A stretch of 40,673 nt of DNA from an uncultured Dorea sp. (GTDB lineage Bacteria > Bacillota > Clostridia > Lachnospirales > Lachnospiraceae). Positions 34,539-40,673 of the stretch are shown piece by piece (position 1 is the first letter of the stretch; every line of letters starts with the position of its first letter). Where the stretch lies: NCBI GenBank assembly GCA_900543415.1, contig UQRE01000025.1, forward strand, positions 1 to 40,673, read 5' to 3'. The notes under the pieces were generated by a model. It had not been told where the DNA came from, did no database searches, and worked only from the letters and a program-made list of their open reading frames with translations. Position numbers and translations under genes: made by a program.

Positions 34539-34565
34539 ATGAAGATGCTCTCACAACGCTGGTGA
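34539..34565 (+). CDS. Candidate 8-residue leader peptide MKMLSQRW
   Basis: A short frame encodes MKMLSQRW with the only Trp as its last sense codon (TGG at 34560-34562) and TGA at 34563-34565. An AGAGG site lies about 10-11 bp ahead of its ATG. The frame spans the left arm and loop of the hairpin at 34542-34574, so a ribosome paused at the Trp codon would block the terminator. The downstream gene belongs to the NSS family, whose bacterial members (TnaT, MhsT, Tyt1) carry aromatic and hydrophobic amino acids. The short size makes chance occurrence a real alternative. Confidence 0.45.
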   Translation: MKMLSQRW

Positions 34566-34579
34566 GCGCATCTTTTTTT
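34542..34579 (+). terminator. Leader terminator/attenuator before the NSS transporter
   Basis: AAGATGC and CTCAC (34542-34554) pair with GTGAG and GCATCTT (34562-34574) with one 1x1 mismatch, followed by seven T residues (34573-34579). It lies 50 bp ahead of the transporter start and after its promoter, so it acts as an attenuator rather than an operon end. Confidence 0.82.
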
Positions 34580-34630
34580 ATTTTCACTTATCAAATGACA
34601 ACCGTAAAAGCGATAGAATGGAGGGATATT

Positions 34631-36004
34631 ATGAGTAATCACAGTAATTACAATGAACCGTCTCAATGGAACTCGCGTTTTGGTTATATCATGGTTGCTG
34701 CAGGAGCAGCGATCGGTCTGGGAAATATATGGAAATTCCCGTATCTTGCCTATCGGGGAGGCGGCGGAATCTTCCTGATTGTATATATCATCATTATCGC
34801 GCTCATGGCACACCCAATGGTCGAAATGGAAACTGCCATCGGTCGTCATGGAAAAAGTGATACCGTAACCGTTTTTGAAAAGATTAATAAAAAATGGGGT
34901 TTTGTCGGCTGGATCGCCAACCTCTGTACTTTGCTTGTCAACATGTATTACGTCGTTGTCGGCGGATGGATTCTTAAATATGCTGTACAATTTATGATCA
35001 GCGGCGACTTCGGCGATGATGTAACGGTCTATTATAATAATTTTATCAGTAAACCTGTAGAGCCTTTAATCTGGGCCGGTATTCTTCTTGCTTTTGTATC
35101 TATTATGCTTCTGTTCGGAATTACCAATTTTGTAGAAAAAATTACAAAAGTTATTATGCCTGCACTTTTTGTTCTTCTGATCGTGTGCGGCGTATATGCC
35201 TGTGTCAGCATGGACGGTGCCATAGAGGGGCTGAAATATTATCTTCTTCCTAACCCAAAAGACTTCTCCATAAAAGTATTCGCCGATGCGGCAACTCAGG
35301 TATTATTCTCCGTTGGAATCGGTTGGGGTATCTATGCAACCTTAGGCTCAAATATCCCGCAAAAGAACAACCTGAAAAAAGACGCGATCCTTGTCAGTAT
35401 CTGTGATACAGCCGCAGCCATTGTCGCAGGATTCGTTGTAATTCCGGTTGCTTATGGCGCAGGTGTAGATCTACAGGCAGGACCAAGACTGTTATTTGAA
35501 GTTATGGCCGGAATCTTCCGCTCTTTCCCTGGCGGCAGAGTGCTTGGTTCTTTTTTCTTCCTTGCAGTTATTTTTGCAGTCGTTTCTTCCCTGTTCACAT
35601 TCCTTGAGATCATCATTAAAACTTTCGACGAAAAACTGGGACTTGGCAGAAAGAAAGGTGTCGTTGTCGTTTCCCTTATTACATTTGCCGGCAATATCCT
35701 TGTATCTCTTGGTTTTGGTAAATTGTCAAACTTCAAACTTCCATGGCCAAGTTTCTCCGGTGTTTCCATGTATGGACTCTTCGACTGGTTCGATTGTCTG
35801 AGCGGTTATGTACTGATGCCTCTTGGCTGTCTCCTCACATGCTTCTTCGTTGCAAAGGTATGGGGATTTAAAGATTATGAGAAAGAACTCTTTGCCAACG
35901 GACGTGACGGAAAACTGCGCAAATTTGATAAAATTCTGATTCAATTTGTTGTTCCAGCGTTTATGATTATCATTCTGTTAAATGTATTTGGAATTATCAA
36001 ATAA
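34631..36004 (+). CDS. Neurotransmitter:sodium symporter (NSS) family amino-acid transporter
   Basis: The 457-residue protein has the NSS/LeuT signature near its N-terminus (SRFGYIMVAAGAAIGLGNIWKFPYLAYRGGGG) and about 11-12 membrane helices, as in 11-helix bacterial members such as Tyt1. It would take up amino acids with Na+. The start at 34631 has GGAGGGA 5-6 bp upstream; the longer frame from 34370 crosses the promoter and terminator and is rejected. The leader with a Trp-ending peptide suggests tryptophan or another aromatic substrate, by inference only. Confidence 0.92.
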   Translation: MSNHSNYNEPSQWNSRFGYIMVAAGAAIGLGNIWKFPYLAYRGGGGIFLIVYIIIIALMAHPMVEMETAIGRHGKSDTVTVFEKINKKWGFVGWIANLCTLLVNMYYVVVGGWILKYAVQFMISGDFGDDVTVYYNNFISKPVEPLIWAGILLAFVSIMLLFGITNFVEKITKVIMPALFVLLIVCGVYACVSMDGAIEGLKYYLLPNPKDFSIKVFADAATQVLFSVGIGWGIYATLGSNIPQKNNLKKDAILVSICDTAAAIVAGFVVIPVAYGAGVDLQAGPRLLFEVMAGIFRSFPGGRVLGSFFFLAVIFAVVSSLFTFLEIIIKTFDEKLGLGRKKGVVVVSLITFAGNILVSLGFGKLSNFKLPWPSFSGVSMYGLFDWFDCLSGYVLMPLGCLLTCFFVAKVWGFKDYEKELFANGRDGKLRKFDKILIQFVVPAFMIIILLNVFGIIK

Positions 36005-36037
36005 CTCTGGACGCAATACTAATTTTATCCCTTCAAC

Positions 36038-36071
36038 ACAGAAACGAGCAGGATTCCCTGCTCGTTTCTGT
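36038..36071. terminator. Bidirectional hairpin between transporter gene and lgt
   Basis: A perfect 15-bp stem (36038-36052 with 36057-36071) and a 4-base loop lie between the convergent NSS transporter and lgt genes. The T-tracts are short, but the stem is strong enough to serve both directions. Confidence 0.8.
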
Positions 36072-36089
36072 ATTGATTATATTTCGTTT

Positions 36090-36962
36090 TTATTTCCTCA
36101 CTGTATTTGCCTTTTTGCTTTTATATCGAAAATACAAGATTAACACAAGTGATACGCATACCAGCACCCCCGCTAATACTTGTGACACCGGAATCTGCGT
36201 ATGTGGAATCCATAACTGATCCGTTCTAAGTCCCTCGATCCAAGCTCTTCCGAGACCGTATCCAAAGAGATAAAGAAGAAAAACCTCCCCGTTAAACTTC
36301 TTGTGTTTTCGATAAAGTAAAAGAAGTACAAGCACCATCAGACACCAGAGTGATTCATACAGATATGTTGGGTGAACTTGAATATAAGATACCCCTTTCA
36401 CTGTCTCTATATGTTCTCTCATAAGCTCTGTCACATCAGAAGAACGAACCGCATCCAGTGGGAGCCGCATGGCAAGCAGGCTGTCAGTATATTCTCCAAA
36501 TGCTTCCCTGTTGAAAAAGTTACCCCATCTTCCGATCATTTGCCCGGCAATCAGTCCCAGACATGCCGTATCGAAAATCACCGCCGCGGACAATTTCTTT
36601 ATTTTCGCAAAGATTACTACAGTAATGACTGCCGCGATCACACCGCCGTAAATGGCAAGTCCACCCTCACGGATATTAAAAATATTTTTCAAATTATCTT
36701 TATACATATCCCATGAAAACGCTACATAGTAAAGTCTCGCTCCGATAATCGAGAAAATCACAGCATAAATAGACAGATCAAAGTAGTCTTCCTCTTTCTG
36801 CCCGGTGCGTTTTGCCTCCGCTGCCGCTATAAAAATACCTACCAGTATTCCAAGTCCTATAATCATGCCATAATAGGCAATGTCAAATCCAAAGACTGTA
36901 ATATGGTCTCCCACATTTTTCAAATGAATCCCTATGTTCGGGAAGTCAATCGTTCTGTGCAT
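36090..36962 (-). CDS. lgt: Prolipoprotein diacylglyceryl transferase
   Basis: The 290-residue membrane protein has about seven hydrophobic segments and the Lgt signature GRWGNFFNREAFG with the essential arginine, plus GGLAIYGGVI and HPTYLYES. It attaches diacylglycerol from phosphatidylglycerol to the lipobox cysteine of lipoproteins such as the solute-binding protein at 17248-18516. AGGAGGG lies 8 bp before the ATG. The gap to ychF (36963-37060) holds a hairpin at 36993-37029. Confidence 0.96.
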   Translation of the reverse strand: MHRTIDFPNIGIHLKNVGDHITVFGFDIAYYGMIIGLGILVGIFIAAAEAKRTGQKEEDYFDLSIYAVIFSIIGARLYYVAFSWDMYKDNLKNIFNIREGGLAIYGGVIAAVITVVIFAKIKKLSAAVIFDTACLGLIAGQMIGRWGNFFNREAFGEYTDSLLAMRLPLDAVRSSDVTELMREHIETVKGVSYIQVHPTYLYESLWCLMVLVLLLLYRKHKKFNGEVFLLYLFGYGLGRAWIEGLRTDQLWIPHTQIPVSQVLAGVLVCVSLVLILYFRYKSKKANTVRK

Positions 36963-36992
36963 CTTTGTTTCCCTCCTGATCAGTCAATAAAT

Positions 36993-37029
36993 AGAAGATG
37001 TACCACTTCCTTTCCGCGATACATCTTCT
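36993..37029 (-). terminator. Weak hairpin after ychF
   Basis: AGAAGATGTA (36993-37002) pairs perfectly with TACATCTTCT (37020-37029). On the minus strand the stem is followed by an AT-rich stretch without a clean U-tract. It may end part of the ychF transcript. Confidence 0.45.
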
Positions 37030-37060
37030 TATGTACTTTCTTAATAGCATTTCCCGGAAC

Positions 37061-38161
37061 TTATACGTTAAAACGGAACAACATGATATCTCCGTCTTTT
37101 ACCACATATTCCTTACCCTCCAGGCGGACAAGTCCCTTCTCTTTTGCAGCCGCATGTGTTCCACATGCCATCAAATCATCATAAGAAACTACTTCTGCAC
37201 GGATAAAGCCACGTTCAAAATCTGTATGGATCTTACCTGCTGCCTGCGGCGCTTTTGTTCCTTCTTTGATCGTCCATGCACGTACTTCCGGCTCACCGGC
37301 TGTCAGATAACTGATCAGTCCGAGAAGTTTGTAGCTTGCTTTGATCAATTTTTCAAGACCGGATTCAGAAAGCCCCAGATCTTCAAGGAACATCTTCTTT
37401 TCATCATCATCAAGTTCTGCAATCTCCTGCTCAATCTGCGCGCATACAACAAATACTTCACTTTCTTCTTTTGAAGCATACTCACGCACCTTCTGCACGC
37501 CTTCGTTGTCAGCTCCATCATTTGCGAGATCATCCTCTGCCACATTTGCCGCATAGATCACCGGCTTATAAGTAAGAAGGTTGTAGCTCTCCAGCCACTC
37601 TTCTTCCTCTTCATCCTCTGCTCCGTCAAAGGTTTTAGCCAAACGGTTATCCTCCAGATGCGCTTTGATCTTCTCAAGAAGCTTTAACTCCTTCGCTGCT
37701 GCTTTATCATTTCTTGCAACCTTGGTCGTCTTGGCAATTCTTCGCTCCAGAATCTCAAGGTCAGAGAAAATAAGCTCCAGATTGATTGTCTCAATATCAC
37801 GAAGCGGATTGATACTTCCGTCTACGTGAACAATATTGCTGTCCTCAAAACATCTGACAACATGAACGATCGCATCTACTTCTCTGATATTTGCTAAGAA
37901 CTGGTTTCCAAGACCTTCGCCCTTGGATGCACCTTTTACCAGACCTGCAATATCTACAAATTCAATTGCTGCCGGGATGATCTTCTTCGTATGGTACATT
38001 TCACCTAATACATTCAGTCTCTCATCCGGCACTGTTACAACACCTACATTTGGATCAATAGTACAGAACGGATAGTTTGCCGACTCTGCGCCTGCCTTAG
38101 TAAGTGAATTAAACAATGTACTTTTCCCAACATTTGGAAGTCCAACGATTCCTAATTTCAT
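37061..38161 (-). CDS. ychF: Redox-regulated ATPase YchF (Obg-like)
   Basis: The 366-residue protein has the YchF P-loop GLPNVGKSTLF, switch region DIAGLVKGASKGEGLG, the ATP-selective NVAE motif in place of NKxD, and a C-terminal TGS-like region ending KEYVVKDGDIMLFRFNV. YchF binds ribosomes and hydrolyses ATP in stress and redox responses. The ribosome site (GGATAGG) is weak for such a gene. The conjugative-element integrase ends only 53 bp upstream, so the native promoter may have been displaced. Confidence 0.96.
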   Translation of the reverse strand: MKLGIVGLPNVGKSTLFNSLTKAGAESANYPFCTIDPNVGVVTVPDERLNVLGEMYHTKKIIPAAIEFVDIAGLVKGASKGEGLGNQFLANIREVDAIVHVVRCFEDSNIVHVDGSINPLRDIETINLELIFSDLEILERRIAKTTKVARNDKAAAKELKLLEKIKAHLEDNRLAKTFDGAEDEEEEEWLESYNLLTYKPVIYAANVAEDDLANDGADNEGVQKVREYASKEESEVFVVCAQIEQEIAELDDDEKKMFLEDLGLSESGLEKLIKASYKLLGLISYLTAGEPEVRAWTIKEGTKAPQAAGKIHTDFERGFIRAEVVSYDDLMACGTHAAAKEKGLVRLEGKEYVVKDGDIMLFRFNV

Positions 38162-38214
38162 ATTTATCTTTACCTATCCGAAAAGCCTTTATTTTCAAGG
38201 CTTCTCGCCTTTCG
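38162..38214. other. Probable element-chromosome junction (att region)
   Basis: This 53-bp gap between the integrase stop and the ychF start should contain the attachment core, because Tn916-type elements carry int at their end. It includes AAGCCTT (38183-38189), TATTTTC, AAGGCTT (38197-38203), an inverted repeat that could be the crossover region or the int terminator. The core cannot be fixed without the other end. Confidence 0.5.
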
Positions 38215-39436
38215 TTAAATTTCTTGTACGCCCTTTTTACGCCCTTTTTGTGTAACTGGCGGCGTAGCCTGTTGAAATTGGCGTATGGCGTTTACCAGTG
38301 ATTCGTCCGTAACATGAACATATCTGTCCATTGTTGTTTTAATGCTTGCGTGTCCTAAGAGCTGTTGCAGCACTTTAGGCTGCACACCGCGCTCGATTGC
38401 GCGTGTAGCATAAGTATGTCGCAAGGCGTGCATACAAAAGCGTTTGATACCTGCTTCGTCACACAACTTGTATAAGTGTGTGTCATTAAGAACTGTTTTT
38501 TGCAGGCTCACCTGTTCGCCAGTTGACAAACACCAAATCACGCATAACAAGACATCTCTGTTCGCCTGTCCTGCTGTCGATATACTCCAAAACCTGTGAC
38601 AGCGTTTCAGACTCTTTTCGGCTGTTTCTTTCATCATAGCAGCTTTTGAGAATGGAATATGCCTTGTCTGTAAGTGGAATGGTACGATAGCTTTTCTGCG
38701 TCTTAGGTGGTCCTGCGCGCCAATACCCTTGACTGTGCCGATACTCTAAACTCTTACTTACTGTCAATGTTCGCTTCTTCCAATCAATAGCGTCCCATGT
38801 CAGCCCAATCATTTCAGCCGTTCTTAATCCTGTTTCCAAGAGTAGGGCGTACTGCCTATAATTGTGCGAACGCTCCGCTGCTTCAAGGAATTTTTCCTGT
38901 TCATCAACAGTCAAGTATTTAATATCGTTTACCGCCCGAACAGGTTTCGTATAACGAACACCATTCATAGGGTGCTTTGCGATAATATCATTCATAACTG
39001 CTGATTTCAACATAGTTCCCATTGTTATATACGCTTGTCGAATGGTTGACCCTGCATAAGTGGTTTCCATTCGATTTAGAACAGCTTTGCAGTGCATGGG
39101 CTTTACATCAGCTATGCACATTGCTCCGATCACTGGTTGAATATTCCATTTGTAACGCTCTTGATAATTCCGCTTTGTGTTCGGAGCAAGATCACAAACA
39201 ATGTTTTCAATCCAGTATTCAAACCACTTGTCTACCGTCATATCGGGAGAAGTGACGATAAGATTATGCCGTTCTTCATATCTTGCGTCAGCAAGCCAGT
39301 TTTTCGCTTCCGGCAATGTTTCAAAATATTTTTCTTTGCGTTTGCCGTTTTTTGCGTAGTATCTTGCGGAGTATAAACCGTCCTTTCTTTGGTAAATGCC
39401 TTTGCCGCACTCTTTACCTTTTAAATTTTTTCCCAT
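38215..39436 (-). pseudogene. int: Tyrosine integrase of Tn916-like element, frameshifted
   Basis: Two overlapping frames reconstruct an integrase of about 406 residues. The first 311 residues hold the N-terminal AP2-like arm-binding region (GIYQRKDGLYSARYYAKNGK), the SAM-like core-binding domain and catalytic R205 in ETGLRTAEMIGL. The downstream frame holds HALRHTYATR, LLGHASI and the nucleophile tyrosine in TTMDRYVHV. The frame is lost at an A6 run (38496-38501 on the plus strand, read as GCAAAAAAC); five As would restore EPAKTVLNDTHLYKL. It may be a true mutation, an assembly error, or rescued by slippage. A promoter precedes it (39485-39513). Confidence 0.85.
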
Positions 39437-39441
39437 TTCTC

Positions 39442-39471
39442 GGACTCCTTTCGTATCTCAAAAGAGAGTCC
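39442..39471 (-). promoter_or_regulatory. Hairpin over the int ribosome binding site
   Basis: GGACTC (39442-39447) pairs with GAGTCC (39466-39471), with further CTTT/AAAG pairing inside. The int Shine-Dalgarno AAGGAG lies in one arm, 8 bp from the ATG, so folding could limit integrase translation. Confidence 0.4.
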
Positions 39472-39484
39472 AACGCAATAGCAT

Positions 39485-39513
39485 ATTATAGCAGAAAGAC
39501 TCCATTTTTTCAA
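39485..39513 (-). promoter_or_regulatory. int promoter
   Basis: On the minus strand TTGAAA (39508-39513), 17 bp and a perfect TATAAT (39485-39490) lie about 50 bp ahead of int. Confidence 0.75.
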
Positions 39514-39552
39514 TCTTTATAGGAAGATTTGTTGTACCAGTCGATTAAATTT

Positions 39553-39768
39553 TTATATTATCAGCTCACGCCGGATATATTCTTCAAATTCACGACGTTT
39601 GACTAACTTTCGTGTACCAACAAAAAGGACAAATGGGCAATTAGGCTGCTTCAACATAGTATCAATCTTGTTTATTCCAATGTTGCTGTATTCCGCAGCT
39701 TCTTTTATCGTCAAAGTCATTTTAAGGTGTATAGGTACGTGTACCTCTGTTTTTTCATCTATACACAT
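39553..39768 (-). CDS. xis: Excisionase (Tn916 Xis-like)
   Basis: The 71-residue protein resembles Tn916 Xis: a short N-terminus, then MTLTIKEAAEYSNIGINKID (winged-helix recognition region), VGTRKLVKRREFEEYI. Xis bends DNA at the element ends to direct excision by Int. GGGGGAG lies 8 bp before the ATG. It sits just upstream of int, in the standard order orf7-orf8-xis-int. Confidence 0.88.
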   Translation of the reverse strand: MCIDEKTEVHVPIHLKMTLTIKEAAEYSNIGINKIDTMLKQPNCPFVLFVGTRKLVKRREFEEYIRRELII

Positions 39769-39849
39769 AGGAATTTCTCCCCCTTTCTAATTTTATAAAA
39801 AGGGCTTTAATCAGACGATTGTTAGCGCAATCTCACGGGAGTTTCACCC

Positions 39850-39868
39850 CTGCGGCGGTCTGCCGCAG
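39850..39868. repeat. GC-rich hairpin in the element
   Basis: CTGCGGC (39850-39856), GGTCT and GCCGCAG (39862-39868) form a 7-bp GC-rich stem in the 39790-39928 gap between xis and the next open frame. No other feature is evident in this gap. Confidence 0.5.
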
Positions 39869-39928
39869 CCCTACCCATTGCCTGCGACGCTCTTAACGCT
39901 CGGACTGTGGCTATAAGGGAGTATCATT

Positions 39929-40177
39929 ATGTATTATGCGCGTCGTCGCCCACAAGTCGCTACACTTGTTTTCCGGCGCGGTGTTGGTCGCTCTTTCCTG
40001 TTAGGGAAGTCATGGCGCACCCGTCGCATGGCTCGGCGCAAAAGGAACGTATCTGATTTGCCCTATACTGCGCCGCCGTTATCTTGCGCCGCTTTCTTTG
40101 TCAATGAGCGAAACAAGGCTAAAGAGCCGGACAGCGGAAAGGGGGACGCTTCCGGGGGTATCTTATTCCTTGAATGA
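39929..40177 (+). CDS. Doubtful small ORF in the element
   Basis: The 82-residue, Arg-rich frame (MYYARRRPQVATLVFRRGVG) has GGGAG 7 bp ahead of its ATG, but its composition looks like GC-rich noncoding DNA read by chance, and it runs against all neighbouring element genes. It overlaps the orf8-like gene end by 15 bp. I recognise no domain. Confidence 0.25.
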   Translation: MYYARRRPQVATLVFRRGVGRSFLLGKSWRTRRMARRKRNVSDLPYTAPPLSCAAFFVNERNKAKEPDSGKGDASGGILFLE

Positions 40178-40414
40178 AAGGACAGCCCGCATAAGGCGCG
40201 ATCTCAAACGGTCGCGTATATCCTCGTCTATGCCCCAATAAGTATTTCCGCGCTCGTCGCGGAGCTTCCGCATAGACAGGGACGCTATGTAGCTTTCGTA
40301 ATGCTGTACGACAATGTTCATAGCTTCCGGGTCGCCCTTTGTTGCGGCTATGATTACCGGATAAGGTAACAAGCCGCGTTCGTCCTGTTCGGTGTTACCA
40401 ATCTGTGCAGTCAT
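40163..40414 (-). CDS. Tn916 ORF8-like helix-turn-helix protein
   Basis: The 83-residue protein (LLPYPVIIAATKGDPEAMNIVVQHYESYIASLSMRKL) matches the helix-turn-helix family (HTH_16) of conjugative transposons. Its start lies inside the sigma-like gene, with GGAGG in that gene as ribosome site, and overlaps it by 20 bp, giving translational coupling. Its role in element regulation is not defined. Confidence 0.85.
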   Translation of the reverse strand: MTAQIGNTEQDERGLLPYPVIIAATKGDPEAMNIVVQHYESYIASLSMRKLRDERGNTYWGIDEDIRDRLRSRLMRAVLSFKE

Positions 40415-40673
40415 AGGCGCGTTCCTCCAAATAGCGTTTTAGTAGCTCAAAAGAGCTTGTCCGGCGATAGCGTACTGTTGTTCTCGGAATATTGTTGAGC
40501 TTTGCAATTTCTGTTTCGCTCATGTCAAAGAAGTAATACAACAGTACAGCTTCACGCTTTTCTTCCGGCAAACTGCGTAGGGCTTCGGCAAGCAGCTTTG
40601 CAGTAATTTCCTTACCGCTGCAAATTCCGCTTCATCGGATCACCGATTCCGCTAGCAACGGATCAGTCTTTCC
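40395..40673 (-). pseudogene. Sigma-70 family (Tn916 ORF7-like) gene, partial, with in-frame stop
   Basis: The region 4 sequence is clear: ITAKLLAEALRSLPEEKREA, then LLYYFFDMSETEIAKLNNI and a RTTVRYRRTSSFELLKRYLEE recognition helix. The gene runs off the window edge at its 5' end. In that frame a TGA occurs at 40632-40634, before SGICSGKEI. Allowing one extra base near 40637 and one missing base near 40615-40620 gives a continuous VIDEAEFA-GKEI reading, so two compensating errors or mutations are likely. An intact short product is possible only from an internal start. Confidence 0.7.

Noticed and set aside
34370..34630. N-terminal extension of 87 residues on the NSS transporter
   Set aside because: It crosses a perfect promoter and a terminator. 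The ATG at 34631 has a proper ribosome site and begins just ahead of the family signature.
34519..34630. T-box riboswitch before the NSS transporter
   Set aside because: The leader is only about 110 bases and lacks the AG-box, specifier loop and T-box sequence.
38219..38249. Tandem ACGCCCTTTTT repeats as a CRISPR or attachment repeat
   Set aside because: There are only two copies within the integrase C-terminal codons (Lys/Gly-rich tail). No CRISPR array or cas gene was seen anywhere in the window.
38494..38503. A AAA AAC heptamer at the integrase break as a programmed -1 frameshift site
   Set aside because: The downstream integrase frame is +1 relative to the upstream one, so a -1 shift leads into a wrong frame. 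Only a +1/-2 event or one A fewer restores the protein.
1..40673. tRNA or rRNA genes
   Set aside because: No cloverleaf with conserved GGTTCGA-type arms or rRNA segments was noticed, including near the element junction.

Overview
This window looks like a chromosomal segment of an anaerobic gut Firmicute, most likely a Lachnospiraceae member. The evidence is the pyruvate:ferredoxin oxidoreductase, an oxygen-sensitive 2-hydroxyacyl-CoA dehydratase-type protein, a lysine-riboswitch-controlled NhaC transporter, Gram-positive LexA boxes, AGGAGG-type ribosome binding sites, a low to moderate GC content, and the end module of a Tn916-type conjugative element. The genus is not determined.

Layout. 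(1) 77-7329: a four-carbon acid sugar (threonate/erythronate) catabolic cluster on the minus strand. In transcription order it runs LtnD/GarR-like dehydrogenase, DUF1537 kinase, a second DUF1537 kinase, PdxA2-like dehydrogenase, GntP permease. A divergent FCD-type GntR regulator faces it, with a perfect palindrome inside the operon promoter, and an internal promoter can start transcription at the second kinase. (2) 7413-10919: flavin reductase, endonuclease IV, then a YtrA-type GntR regulator with a two-gene ABC exporter and a clear operator. (3) 10960-15531: a three-gene DNA repair set (radical SAM protein, its TIGR03915 partner, and a nuclease-helicase fusion) behind a perfect-consensus promoter that carries one LexA box in its spacer and a second just downstream. 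(4) 15542-19743: a sugar ABC importer without its ATPase, preceded by a double-cubane type reductase. (5) 19894-23086: PHP phosphatase and YerC, two unknown proteins, a hairpin with 22-bp-spaced repeats that looks like a transposon end, and asparaginase. (6) 23091-24912: MerR regulator, alpha/beta hydrolase and a flavodoxin-family fragment, with a textbook 19-bp-spacer MerR promoter. (7) 25044-27571: threonine aldolase, two acetyltransferases and an unknown protein. (8) 27663-30516: a lysine riboswitch controlling an NhaC-family (LysW-like) transporter, and a Uma2 nuclease-fold protein. (9) 30726-36962: pyruvate:ferredoxin oxidoreductase, an NSS amino-acid transporter behind a short leader ORF ending in Trp that overlaps a terminator, and Lgt. 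(10) 37061-38161: YchF. (11) 38162-40673: the int/xis/orf8/orf7 end of a Tn916-like element placed immediately upstream of ychF. Its integrase is frameshifted at an A6 run and its sigma-like gene has an in-frame stop near the window edge.

The most notable points are the damage-inducible repair set, the putative tryptophan leader peptide/attenuator in front of the NSS transporter, the hybrid tetronate cluster with its operators, the 22-bp-spaced repeat array, and the element junction at ychF. All functional calls rest on motif recognition by eye; no searches were run.
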